Virus record (IMG/VR): IMGVR_UViG_3300033141_002942
Span: 1-44,303 of that record
Direction: 5' to 3' (one strand)
DNA length: 44,303 nt
Source of the DNA: a virus
Position numbers and translations under genes: made by a program. Shown here piece after piece: positions 1-6,788 of the stretch. The notes below the pieces were generated by a model. The model was not told the DNA's origin. It saw only the letters and a list, made by a program, of their open reading frames with translations, and did not search any database. The first letter of the stretch is position 1. Each line of letters begins with the position of its first letter.

Positions 1-134
1 CTATGACAGAATGGGATATTAAACATAGTTGTGCTGATGTTTCTTCAATTGAGGAATTGATTGGCTGGAAAGCAAAGAAGAAATTGGATGAAGGATTAAA
101 AGATACAATAGAATATTATAAACAGATGATATAA
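1..134 (+). CDS. NDP-sugar epimerase/dehydratase-like protein, C-terminal end (partial)
   Basis: Only the last 43 or so codons lie in the window, so the start is missing; the ATG at 3 is probably internal. The tail reads DVSSIEELIGWKAKKKLDEG followed by LKDTIEYYK. It resembles the C-terminal signature of extended short-chain NDP-sugar epimerases and dehydratases (IGWxPxxxLxEGLxxTIxWY). Such enzymes act on nucleotide sugars, and in phages they may serve glycan decoration. The gene runs toward the leftward genes and ends at a shared terminator. The family call rests on this short motif only. Confidence 0.55.
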   Translation, partial: MTEWDIKHSCADVSSIEELIGWKAKKKLDEGLKDTIEYYKQMI

Positions 135-208
135 AAAGATGGGGTTTCAGGGAACCTTCCCGAGTGTTCAGCCACGCTCTCAGAAAAGACCTTGGCCCCA
201 TCTTTTTT
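133..208 (+). terminator. Branched terminator / structured 3' RNA between convergent genes
   Basis: A 12-bp stem (AAAAAGATGGGG at 133-144 with CCCCATCTTTTT at 196-207) ends in a T run. It encloses 51 nt holding two more hairpins: GGGA/TCCC at 150-161 and GAGTGT/ACGCTC at 162-179. The T-G pair in the second hairpin forms only in the + strand RNA. The outer stem also has a T-rich flank on the minus side, so it can terminate leftward transcription too. The internal branching is more than a simple terminator needs. Confidence 0.75.
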
Positions 209-407
209 ATTTTTTAAATAAAGTAATAGTATAAACAATTATATTTTCTTGAAATGATCCACGTCTGTGTTTAAGAAAATTTTTCACATGCCAATGTTCT
301 CTTTTACCACAATATGTAAAATATACTCCTTTATTTTTATCAAATGCTTCTTTTAGCTTTCTTACAACTCTTGTTTCTTGAGTAACAATAGTAAGTAATT
401 CGTACAT
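207..407 (-). CDS. Small basic protein of unknown function (66 aa)
   Basis: I do not recognise the family. The start at 407 is chosen because AAAGGAAATAAA precedes that ATG; a longer reading frame upstream lacks such a site. The product begins MYELLTIV, is basic, and has a single Cys-containing YCGKREHWH segment. It is the last gene of the leftward operon, 2 nt after its neighbour and directly before the shared terminator. Confidence 0.55.
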   Translation of the reverse strand: MYELLTIVTQETRVVRKLKEAFDKNKGVYFTYCGKREHWHVKNFLKHRRGSFQENIIVYTITLFKK

Positions 408-408
408 T

Positions 409-753
409 TTATTTCCTTTCTTTTTTAATGTTATAAAAACGTTTATCAAAAGTTCGTACTTTCAAAGGCATATTATATTGACCAGGATTTGACATATTAC
501 ATCTTTCACATTCTCTAACACACCATTTATTAGGGAATTCATTAGATGATTTTGGTTTTGCATGGCCTCCTTCGTAACTTCCTGGATCTGTAGGAGCTTC
601 TCCTAATTCATTATCAGCCAGCCACGTCCAATCATCTTCATCATCTGATAATTTAACATTTGGTCGTAGATTTGATCCCCATGCCTTACAACAATTACTA
701 TCACAATTGACTTTCACTTTTTGTCCAAAAAAAGTAATTATAGCTTCTTTCAT
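409..753 (-). CDS. Conserved phage-type Cys-containing protein (114 aa)
   Basis: The function is unknown. Cysteines occur as CDSNCCKAWG near the N-terminus and as WCVRECERC toward the C-terminus, which suggests a metal-binding fold. The middle is acidic (SDDEDDW), followed by DPGSYEGGHAKP. The pattern looks like small proteins seen in other phage genomes, but I cannot name a family. AAGGAAAAAGAAA precedes the ATG. It lies 11 nt downstream of the Rad50-like C-terminal half. Confidence 0.6.
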   Translation of the reverse strand: MKEAIITFFGQKVKVNCDSNCCKAWGSNLRPNVKLSDDEDDWTWLADNELGEAPTDPGSYEGGHAKPKSSNEFPNKWCVRECERCNMSNPGQYNMPLKVRTFDKRFYNIKKERK

Positions 754-764
754 TTTCTTTTTCC

Positions 765-1325
765 TTATTCCAATTCAATAATTAAACCAATTTTCATTTC
801 ATCAATATGTGTTACCTGGATAAACTGAAAACCAAATTCCTCAGTTAGCATTACCAGCATCTCCGGGACTCTACTCAGATATCCTTTATCTTTAGATACA
901 TCACCAAAAGGTTGATCCAGAGCCATTGTGCGCCTGGGTCTTTTCTTTGATAGGAGCAAAGAGGATAGCCGGAGAGCGAATGCTACAATAACAATGACTC
1001 CTCCCCCTACATTCTTTCTTTCTTTGCCATCCCGAATGAATAAGAGGTCTGCTTCAAGCTTTCCCCGTTTACGAATAAAGTTAATTTTGAATTCATAAGG
1101 ATCAGGGAAAATAGCTTGGAGGCATTTGTTAACAATATTAGCTATTTGTTTATGAACCTGTTGCTGGATTTCCTCTGCAGCTTCCTGGGCAATTTCTTGA
1201 GCCCGGAGAATATCAGCCAATTGCTCTTTGGCTTGTTTCAATTTCTCTTGTTCTGTTTTTTGGAGCTTGAGTGCATCAGTATATTTGTCTTTTAGATCCT
1301 CAATTTGTTTTTTAAGTTTGGTCAT
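765..1325 (-). CDS. Rad50/SMC-like ATPase, C-terminal half
   Basis: Residues 1-65 are a highly charged coiled coil. They are followed by an SMC/Rad50 signature-like stretch (VGGGVIVIVAFALRL, about 106-120), a Walker B (RTMALDQPFGD, about 132-142) and a switch His (QVTHID, about 170-175). There is no Walker A, so it cannot be a complete ATPase. The Walker A half is encoded separately at 5,760-6,788 next to an Mre11-like nuclease. The usual catalytic Glu after the Walker B Asp is Gln here (LDQPF instead of LDEPF). The expected role is pairing with the N-half and Mre11 in DNA end processing, the T4 gp46/gp47 role. The ATG overlaps the stop of the small membrane gene upstream (TAATG). Confidence 0.75.
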   Translation of the reverse strand: MTKLKKQIEDLKDKYTDALKLQKTEQEKLKQAKEQLADILRAQEIAQEAAEEIQQQVHKQIANIVNKCLQAIFPDPYEFKINFIRKRGKLEADLLFIRDGKERKNVGGGVIVIVAFALRLSSLLLSKKRPRRTMALDQPFGDVSKDKGYLSRVPEMLVMLTEEFGFQFIQVTHIDEMKIGLIIELE

Positions 1326-1411
1326 TACTTAACCCTCTTAAATAATTTCTTGCCTTCCATAAGAAGACAACCTATAAGCACTCCAATAAAAAGCATTATT
1401 ATATGACTCAT
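1325..1411 (-). CDS. 28-residue single-span membrane peptide
   Basis: An ATG at 1,411 follows AAGGAAAAAG and opens a 28-codon frame. It has a hydrophobic segment (IIMLFIGVLIGCLLM) followed by a basic tail (KKLFKRVK), a typical N-out/C-in small membrane peptide. Its stop overlaps the start of the Rad50-like C-half by one base, indicating translational coupling. The function is unknown. The good ribosome site and tight junctions favour a real gene. Confidence 0.55.
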   Translation of the reverse strand: MSHIIMLFIGVLIGCLLMEGKKLFKRVK

Positions 1412-1420
1412 TCTTTTTCC

Positions 1421-1831
1421 TTATGAAACTAATTTTTCCCAATCTCGTACTGCTAAAGCAAGAGCTTTTTCTTTTACTTCATTGATTGTTTCTTGTATTT
1501 CACAGAATTTTTCATACCTTTGAAAATAATGATAAACTGCTCCTCTTCGACCACAACGATTACAACGGACTTGAACATATATTTTATTTCTTTTATTCCT
1601 ACTTGTGATTTTAGTATTACCACCACATCCACATGGAGAAATCATTCCTGAACCAGTTTCAATTATAGGGATGATGTCTTCATCAACTCTAATAGCTGCA
1701 GCAACTTCCTTGCATGCATCATGAGCTTCTTTTAAAGATACACTTCTTCTTGCTCTGTGTTCTTTAACTGCTGTAATCATTCGATTATTTTTGACCCAGT
1801 TAATTTCTTTTTCATTAAGTGTTGTTTTCAT
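1421..1831 (-). CDS. Zinc-ribbon protein (136 aa)
   Basis: Two Cys pairs, CGCGGN around residue 67 and CNRCGRRG around 90, form a plausible zinc ribbon. The N-terminal segment (AVKEHRARRSVSLKEAHDAC) resembles the helical C-terminal part of ribosomal protein L7/L12, though this may be chance. The C-terminus is helical. It is probably a nucleic-acid or protein binding factor; no specific function can be given. The ATG follows AAAGGAGAAAGAAA. Confidence 0.6.
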   Translation of the reverse strand: MKTTLNEKEINWVKNNRMITAVKEHRARRSVSLKEAHDACKEVAAAIRVDEDIIPIIETGSGMISPCGCGGNTKITSRNKRNKIYVQVRCNRCGRRGAVYHYFQRYEKFCEIQETINEVKEKALALAVRDWEKLVS

Positions 1832-1843
1832 TTTCTTTCTCCT

Positions 1844-2050
1844 TTAATATCTAACGACTTTTGCAATATGCCCAAAAGGGATTTGACCAATTCTATCTTC
1901 ATCCCATTTTTTAATTTTATAAGTATGAGTAGTCACTGTATTATCATTTGGTTTGGGAGTTTTTAGAACTCTTGCGAAATTTCCGCTTTTTAGTTTTAAT
2001 CTTGATCCTCTTCTTAATTTTAATCTTTTTGATTTTTTTCTTTTTCCCAT
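1844..2050 (-). CDS. Basic protein of unknown function (68 aa)
   Basis: A strong AAAGGAGAAAAAG site precedes the ATG. The first 25 residues are almost all Lys, Arg and Leu (KRKKSKRLKLRRGSRLKLKS); the remainder looks folded and ends GQIPFGHIAKVVRY. It overlaps the 3' end of the preceding gene by 107 bp in another frame, so the AAA-rich start encodes Lys-rich peptide in both frames. I do not recognise a family. Confidence 0.55.
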   Translation of the reverse strand: MGKRKKSKRLKLRRGSRLKLKSGNFARVLKTPKPNDNTVTTHTYKIKKWDEDRIGQIPFGHIAKVVRY

Positions 2051-2264
2051 TCTTTTTCTCCTTTAAATTATGTGAACCTTTAAATTCTCCATTACTCATT
2101 GCAACCCATTGTCCTTTATCATTGAGTTGGACTCTGTATCTTCTTCCAGTACAATCTTTAACAGTGACCCGATCTTTAGCATATCGTTTTACAATCTCAC
2201 CATATCGCCAGCCCTGGCAATAGAAAGAAAGGCAATCTTCTTTTGCTGCTGTTATTTTTTTCAT
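1944..2264 (-). CDS. Small protein with Lys-rich tail (106 aa)
   Basis: Residues 1-65 look like a folded domain (ENCLSFYC-like N-terminus reading EDCLSFYCQGW, then VTVKDCTGRRYRV and QWVAMSN). The last 40 residues are a low-complexity Lys/Ile tail that overlaps the next gene. It begins directly below the promoter motif at 2,271-2,292. The family is unknown; the annotated length depends on the overlap being genuine. Confidence 0.5.
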   Translation of the reverse strand: MKKITAAKEDCLSFYCQGWRYGEIVKRYAKDRVTVKDCTGRRYRVQLNDKGQWVAMSNGEFKGSHNLKEKKNGKKKKIKKIKIKKRIKIKTKKRKFRKSSKNSQTK

Positions 2265-2270
2265 AGTATT

Positions 2271-2292
2271 TCCTATATTATTATCTTTTTAA
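2271..2292 (-). promoter_or_regulatory. Promoter-like motif, AAAAAGATAATAATATA class
   Basis: The minus strand reads AAAAAGATAATAATATAGG, matching motifs at 12,243, 21,856 and 27,900 almost base for base. It lies between the stop of the upstream gene and the ATG of the 106-aa gene. The TAATAT part resembles a -10 box, but no clear -35 TTGACA is present, so recognition by a phage-modified RNA polymerase is inferred. Confidence 0.5.
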
Positions 2293-2519
2293 AAAGCAAA
2301 ATTTGTGGATCTTCCTTTCTTGAATTGATCACTGGCATGGTTGCTACACCAATTATAAGCATCTTTAAATTTGTCACTGTCTTTGTGTAATAAGGAATCA
2401 TTCATATGTTGAATTATTTTTAAACGGGGGTGTTTGTCATAATATTCATTTGTAGTATGATTTCCTTCAGCAGTAATTTTTACCATAGTTCCTAAAAATG
2501 AAAAACATATAATGATCAT
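2289..2519 (-). CDS. Small putative exported protein (76 aa)
   Basis: The ATG at 2,519 is preferred because AAAGGGGATTGG precedes it and it overlaps the previous stop as ATGA. The N-terminus (MIIICFSFLGTMVKITAEG) is a short hydrophobic segment compatible with a signal peptide or anchor. The rest is hydrophilic, with one WCSNH motif. The function is unknown. A longer frame starting at 2,567 lacks a ribosome site. Confidence 0.5.
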   Translation of the reverse strand: MIIICFSFLGTMVKITAEGNHTTNEYYDKHPRLKIIQHMNDSLLHKDSDKFKDAYNWCSNHASDQFKKGRSTNFAF

Positions 2520-2716
2520 GACCAATCCCCTTTTAATCTTTTTTCGATCTCCCAACAGGTCCAACAAATTTCTCTACTCGTGTTTAAATTTTTCATTATT
2601 TGTTTTTGCTTTATTCGGCTTTCTTCAAAGTCTTTTATGGTATGTATTCCCACTTCAGTTAAATGCTTTTGAAGTTTTTTAGTTAATGCTTTTTTAGCTT
2701 TTTTAGTTCTGAGCAT
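2516..2716 (-). CDS. Small basic protein with CWTCWE motif (66 aa)
   Basis: The N-terminal half is Lys-rich and helical. The segment LTEVGIHTIKDFEESRI resembles a helix-hairpin-like stretch. A CxxC pair (CWTC) lies near the C-terminus. It sits 2 nt after the preceding gene and overlaps the next start (ATGA). Family unknown. Confidence 0.5.
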   Translation of the reverse strand: MLRTKKAKKALTKKLQKHLTEVGIHTIKDFEESRIKQKQIMKNLNTSREICWTCWEIEKRLKGDWS

Positions 2717-2718
2717 TT

Positions 2719-3069
2719 TTATTTTTCCTCTATAATTTTTTTTACTCTGGCAAGTAATTTAGAATCAGGTTTTGTATCCGTAATAAAAAGAGCAATCAAT
2801 TGAGCCAAAATAGCTGTGCTCTTTTTTAATTTCTTTTTCAATTTTTCATGTTCCTTTCCTAATTTATCTAACCTATGCCAAGGTGAGTTTTTTTGTTTTT
2901 CTAAAAATTTACGTTCTTTTTCTTCTTCTCTTTTTTTTACTGAATCAGGATGGTGCTGTTTACAAAATCCATCTTTTACAGTTTTTCTTGAACATTGATA
3001 CCGGTGCCAACCAGTAGGACTCCATACCAGTACTTTACAATAATCTTTTTTTAATTCAATTTCTGTCAT
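2719..3069 (-). CDS. Phage zinc-finger-like CxC...CxxHH protein (116 aa)
   Basis: The N-terminal domain has C11, C26 and FCKQHHPD at about 35-42, a Cys/His cluster seen in small phage proteins of unknown role. A charged coiled-coil region (KKREEEKERKF onward) and a C-terminal helix follow. A shorter gene with the same core (KRATGQFCFEHNPD) lies at 32,280, so the phage carries two members of this family. Confidence 0.6.
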   Translation of the reverse strand: MTEIELKKDYCKVLVWSPTGWHRYQCSRKTVKDGFCKQHHPDSVKKREEEKERKFLEKQKNSPWHRLDKLGKEHEKLKKKLKKSTAILAQLIALFITDTKPDSKLLARVKKIIEEK

Positions 3070-3084
3070 TCTTTTTTCCTCAAA

Positions 3085-3243
3085 TTAAACAAACGGATTT
3101 TCAACAAGACCATTCAACATATCTTCAGCCAAGCCCTGGGCATCTTCCCACTCCTCTTGCAGTTGTCCTTCAGTCATTCCTTCTGTGACCACCTGTTCAA
3201 AGAGTGCTTCAGTTAAATTAAAAAGTTCTGTTTTACTTGTCAT
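3085..3243 (-). CDS. Small acidic protein (52 aa)
   Basis: An ATG at 3,243 after AGGATAATAAA opens a 52-codon frame. The product is acidic and helical (TEALFEQVVTEGMTEGQLQE, then WEDAQGLAEDMLNGL). It fills the space between the 70-aa gene and the zinc-finger gene, and no other frame there is open. Function unknown. Confidence 0.5.
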   Translation of the reverse strand: MTSKTELFNLTEALFEQVVTEGMTEGQLQEEWEDAQGLAEDMLNGLVENPFV

Positions 3244-3252
3244 TTTATTATC

Positions 3253-3465
3253 CTAATAGAAAAGTTTACCATCAATTACATCAACTTCATTTCCAGCTGC
3301 TTCCCAATAATGACAAAAAATTTCATACCCTTCTTCTTCAGGAAATTTCTCTTTTATGATTGGTAATATTTTCTTAAGATCTTTTTCTGTTTTAATACTC
3401 CGTGAATCTGTTGCAAAAAAATGACTTCCATTTAAACTAACATTGATTTCATAATAATTTTCCAT
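3253..3465 (-). CDS. Small protein of unknown function (70 aa), first gene of the left operon
   Basis: AAAAGGAATATAAG precedes the ATG. The sequence looks like a compact alpha/beta domain (YYEINVSLNGSHFFATDSRS, then KKILPIIKEKFPEEEGYEIF). It is the first gene after the promoter at 3,516-3,544, with a leader of about 45 nt. I do not recognise a family. Confidence 0.6.
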   Translation of the reverse strand: MENYYEINVSLNGSHFFATDSRSIKTEKDLKKILPIIKEKFPEEEGYEIFCHYWEAAGNEVDVIDGKLFY

Positions 3466-3515
3466 CTTATATTCCTTTTAAAAAAGTAAAATCGAATTCT
3501 TTAAGAACTATAAGA

Positions 3516-3544
3516 AGTATAACATATAATCATTAAAAAAGCAA
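3516..3544 (-). promoter_or_regulatory. Sigma70-like leftward promoter with shared upstream box
   Basis: On the minus strand: -35 TTGCTT (3,544-3,539), 17-bp spacer, -10 TATACT (3,521-3,516). The spacer-to-leader sequence GATTATATGTTATA...CTTATAG agrees at 22 of 24 positions with the early promoter at 27,797. A second GATTATATGTTA lies 45 bp upstream, at 3,564-3,575. The conserved spacer suggests an operator or extended promoter element. Confidence 0.7.
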
Positions 3545-3575
3545 CATAAAAATAAAAAAACTTTAACATATAATC

Positions 3576-3620
3576 AAAAACCCCTCTAAACTATCAATAT
3601 CAACAGCTTAGAGGGGCAAA
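3576..3620 (-). terminator. Rho-independent terminator of the main leftward operon
   Basis: CCCCTCTAA and TTAGAGGGG form a 9-bp stem (3,581-3,589 with 3,608-3,616), followed on the minus strand by TTTTT. It lies 23 bp past the stop of the Toprim gene and just upstream of the next leftward promoter, separating two transcription units. Confidence 0.8.
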
Positions 3621-3642
3621 AATATTTTAAGAAAATAACAGA

Positions 3643-4611
3643 TTATAAATGTTCCATCATCTTTTTCAATCTCTTAACTTCCCTCTTCTCTTTTCGTTCT
3701 GCTTTCTTCCATTCCTTTTCATCTAAATATATCTTTACTTCATCAGAAATAAGTTTACATAAGGTCTCAGGATCAAGGGCATCCAATTCCCAGGCCTTAT
3801 TTCCAAATTTCTTAATATACTTTTTAGCTCTTGTGTCTGTTATCTTTGCAGGACTGGGAGGTGGTTTAAATTTTTTAATTTGGTTTTGATTTAATGCTAA
3901 TCTTTCAACTATTATTTCAAGAGGTTTCCCATTCTTTGTTTTTATATGATGATTGATAAAAAGCTCAAGCCTTTCTTTAATATCTCTGCTCATATCTATT
4001 CCACTTGGATCATGATCTCCAAAATGTAATATTATAGGAACTTGTTTTTGTTCAAGGATAATATCAACAAATCGTAGACCTGTTCGCCACATAGATGATT
4101 GAGAAGCATATCCACGACAAGAGAAGCAGGGAATACGAAGCTTTGCACAGGTGGGTTCTATCACTCCAATCAAAGCATCTTTTTCAATCCATACTTCTGG
4201 TCTTGTTTTTTGAGTTTCATATAAATCTCTTTTATAGGAATCAATAGTTGATTGAACTATTTCTTCTGGACTATCCCAGGTGGATACTCTACGAATAAAT
4301 CGAGTCCTATCTACAATAGCATTCCAATCTATTAATCCTGCAAGCCTGGCATTGCTAATTGTTCTTTCTAACCAATCGTAATTTGGTTGAGCATTTTTAG
4401 TTCCTTCTCTTGTATCTTTAATCCATTTTTTCCCTGTCCAGGAATAACGTCTATTCTCCGGGAAAGTATCAAGAGCAATAAATTGATAATAAAGCTGACG
4501 AAGGGTCATGTCAAATCCCTTCTTCATATAATTGTTTATTATCTCATCAGCTTTTTGAATTAAATATTTGGCGTCTGTATAGAACTGTTTTTCAACATAA
4601 GCAATTTTCAT
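3643..4611 (-). CDS. Toprim-domain protein, topoisomerase VI-A/Spo11-like
   Basis: The N-terminal region (LRQLYYQFIA at about 37-46, then SNARLAGLIDW) is a helical domain found in many phage and prophage proteins. A Toprim core follows, with EKDAL (E143) and HFGDHDPSGIDMS (D199, D201). These give the Glu and Asp-x-Asp metal ligands of Toprim enzymes. Topoisomerase VI-A and Spo11 share this DHDPSG form. No gyrase-type partner is visible. It ends the recombination block downstream of Mre11- and Rad50-like genes, so a role in DNA breakage, nicking or end handling is plausible but unproven. Its start overlaps the coiled-coil gene upstream by 4 nt. Confidence 0.7.
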   Translation of the reverse strand: MKIAYVEKQFYTDAKYLIQKADEIINNYMKKGFDMTLRQLYYQFIALDTFPENRRYSWTGKKWIKDTREGTKNAQPNYDWLERTISNARLAGLIDWNAIVDRTRFIRRVSTWDSPEEIVQSTIDSYKRDLYETQKTRPEVWIEKDALIGVIEPTCAKLRIPCFSCRGYASQSSMWRTGLRFVDIILEQKQVPIILHFGDHDPSGIDMSRDIKERLELFINHHIKTKNGKPLEIIVERLALNQNQIKKFKPPPSPAKITDTRAKKYIKKFGNKAWELDALDPETLCKLISDEVKIYLDEKEWKKAERKEKREVKRLKKMMEHL

Positions 4612-4862
4612 TCTTCTTCTCCTAGTTTATCACCCCATTTTTCCATGAAAGAATTTAGGCTAGACTCATATTCATTATCTATTTTTTTCAATTTCACTTC
4701 TGTCTTCTTTAAGGATTGTTGACCTTGTTTAAAACTTGAGCATTTGAATTTTTCTTTTAATGTTTCCATCTGTTGTTCAACTCTTCCTTTGGCCCGGTCT
4801 TTCTCCTGGCCTAATTTTTTAACTTCTTTTTCTATTCTTAGTACAGTATTTATATCAACCAC
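4608..4862 (-). CDS. Coiled-coil protein in the Mre11/Rad50 block (84 aa)
   Basis: It is almost entirely heptad-like charged helix (VLRIEKEVKKLGQEKDRAKG onward) with one Cys. It overlaps the Mre11-like gene by 8 nt and the Toprim gene by 4 nt, so it is translated with them. A structural role alongside the split Rad50-like ATPase is inference; no family is recognised. Confidence 0.55.
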   Translation of the reverse strand: MVDINTVLRIEKEVKKLGQEKDRAKGRVEQQMETLKEKFKCSSFKQGQQSLKKTEVKLKKIDNEYESSLNSFMEKWGDKLGEEE

Positions 4863-5859
4863 GATCTAATGCCTCCAACATATGTTTTCTTACTTTATTT
4901 TTTACTGAATACTTTCCCATAAGGAATTCAACAGCTTCAATGAAATCAAAATTATGAACTTGAGCTTCTTTCAATCCATGTAATACATCAGCTACTTCTT
5001 TAGTAGTTCCTACAAAAGTTCCTTTGAAATCATCTTCCAAACTTTTAAATTTTTCATTCTTTCTACTTATCCAATGAGTTATTATTTTACCTGAAGAACA
5101 TAACAGACCTATTCTGGGTCTATATTCCTTCTCATGTAATTTTCTTCTCATCAGAGTTCCACAATTCCATACGGGTACTCCATTCAATTTTGTTTTGAAC
5201 CCTTTGTGATTATCTCCAAACACAACAGTGTGATATCCTTTTACTCGTTCTTTGTATTTGGATATATGATTATTACGAGAAGCTTTCTTATAAGTAAAAT
5301 TCTTTTTCCAGAAGTAATCGTGAGATAAAGCAACATGATATTTTCCTTTGATTTTGTTTTTTAAAGATTCTAATTTTCTTCCCCAGGGAAAGCCATGAAG
5401 TATAATTCCATTTTTAGCCATTATAGGTTCTTCTGTTATCACTGGGATTATTCTATCAGCAAGACATAAGGTCCAGAATGCTGAATTTTCAATTCGTTCA
5501 ATATTATGAAGAGGCAAATCATGTTGTCCTGGTACTGCATACATTTCTGGTAAAAACTTTAAAGCAAAGTTAATCAGAGCAGGTTGAGCAGCCCAATGAT
5601 TAAAAATATCTCCAGCACATAATATAGGAGCATTATAACGAGAAGATAATTCAGCTAGATTATCCAATGATTTTTTCATAGTACGAAACCAATTGGACTC
5701 CTCTCTCCGTACCCGGGGAGGATCAAGACTCAGATGAATGTCAGCACAAAGAATTGCAATTACTTTGTCGTCACCTGGCTCCCGCATAGTGGACATGTTT
5801 TTCCTATCATCTTTCTTAGCTTTCTTTTTTTTGATGATAGTTCTTTTTCTTTTTGACAT
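4855..5859 (-). CDS. Mre11/SbcD-like nuclease (calcineurin-like phosphoesterase)
   Basis: The metallophosphoesterase motifs occur in order: CADIH (D40, H42), CAGDIF (D84), PGQHD (111-114, in place of GNHD), LSHDYF (about 170-180) and FGDNHKG (about 205-215, in place of GHxH). This is the nuclease partner of a Rad50-type ATPase, as T4 gp47 or SbcD, processing DNA ends in recombination and repair. The start at 5,859 follows GGAGAAGAAAATAGT and overlaps the Rad50 N-half by 100 bp. A start at residue 22 would shorten the overlap, but the better ribosome site supports the longer form. The C-terminal capping region is about 80 residues. Confidence 0.85.
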   Translation of the reverse strand: MSKRKRTIIKKKKAKKDDRKNMSTMREPGDDKVIAILCADIHLSLDPPRVRREESNWFRTMKKSLDNLAELSSRYNAPILCAGDIFNHWAAQPALINFALKFLPEMYAVPGQHDLPLHNIERIENSAFWTLCLADRIIPVITEEPIMAKNGIILHGFPWGRKLESLKNKIKGKYHVALSHDYFWKKNFTYKKASRNNHISKYKERVKGYHTVVFGDNHKGFKTKLNGVPVWNCGTLMRRKLHEKEYRPRIGLLCSSGKIITHWISRKNEKFKSLEDDFKGTFVGTTKEVADVLHGLKEAQVHNFDFIEAVEFLMGKYSVKNKVRKHMLEALDRG

Positions 5860-6788
5860 ACTATTTTCTTCTCCAATATTATTTTATCAATACATTTAGA
5901 TAGTTCTTTATAAAATCGTTTTGCTTTTTTGTATTTATTAGTAATTGAAATAAGAGGTTTGATATCAGGAATAACAGCTTCAGAAATAATCATATCTTTT
6001 TCAAGGTTCTCCAGTAGATTAGATAGGGTTTTCACTTTGAGGGCTGTATTTTTATATTGATTCCCTATTTTCACTAGCTTCTGGCCTTCTGAATGAGCTT
6101 CTCCAAGCGTTTTAGCCTTTAGTGAGTACTTTCCTATGTCTTTTATAGATATGGCCAGAGAATTGAAATAAGAGCGTCCTTTTTCTATCCGGGTTTCCAT
6201 CTTCTCCAGTTGTTTGTATTCTTTTACCATTGGCTTTACAAATGCCATTTGTTTTAATAATGTTTCTGTTTCATCTAAATGTTTTTGAGATAGCTTGACT
6301 TCAGTATTTCCTTGACGTACTTTAGAGGATAATTTATATAAAGTGGTATCAATTATTTCCAGGTCAACTATTTGATTTAATTGTTTGCTTACTTCTCCAG
6401 GAGAAATATGAAACCAATAAGGAGCATCAAATTGAAATTGGAAATTTAGCTCTTCCATATTCAGAAACTTTTTAACTTCGTCAGGAACACTCTGGCCAAA
6501 GGCTTCAAGTTTTAATTTATTGATTTTATAGTTGTTGATTCCTTTTCCCTTTTTTCGGGATACAATACCTTTATCAGTTTTGATTCCTACATAAGCAGGC
6601 TTGTTTTCATCTCGAATAAAAGAATCTGCTGGACCATTATATTTATTTGTTGCAATCCATCTAATAGCTCTGATGATTGAACTTTTTCCTAAATCTGTTG
6701 CTCCGGTGAAGGTAGTAATATGAGGATCAAGCTTTGCCCGGAATAGATCATGGGCTTCAAAGTTTTTTATTATGAGTTCTTTAATCAT
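5760..6788 (-). CDS. Rad50/SbcC-like ATPase, N-terminal half ending at a zinc-hook motif
   Basis: Starts with the Rad50/RecF fold (IKNFEAHDLFRAKLDPH). The Walker A is GATDLGKSS (29-37), and LNFQFQFDAPYWFHISPGEV (about 115-134) is a Q-loop-like segment. Coiled coil runs from about 150 to 325. The protein ends with CPLCG (about 332-336), the CxxC of a Rad50 zinc hook. It lacks Walker B, which is on the separate protein at 765-1,325. It should drive ATP-dependent control of the Mre11-like nuclease encoded next to it. The fission point falls exactly at the hook, so each half would be one arm of the coiled coil. Confidence 0.8.
   Translation of the reverse strand: MIKELIIKNFEAHDLFRAKLDPHITTFTGATDLGKSSIIRAIRWIATNKYNGPADSFIRDENKPAYVGIKTDKGIVSRKKGKGINNYKINKLKLEAFGQSVPDEVKKFLNMEELNFQFQFDAPYWFHISPGEVSKQLNQIVDLEIIDTTLYKLSSKVRQGNTEVKLSQKHLDETETLLKQMAFVKPMVKEYKQLEKMETRIEKGRSYFNSLAISIKDIGKYSLKAKTLGEAHSEGQKLVKIGNQYKNTALKVKTLSNLLENLEKDMIISEAVIPDIKPLISITNKYKKAKRFYKELSKCIDKIILEKKIVCQKEKELSSKKRKLRKMIGKTCPLCGSQVTTK

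Noticed and set aside
133-208. Possible hammerhead ribozyme on the minus strand (CUGAGAG and GAAAC present)
   Set aside because: The CUGANGA core is not met and no GUH cleavage site abuts the closing stem; the element fits a branched terminator better.
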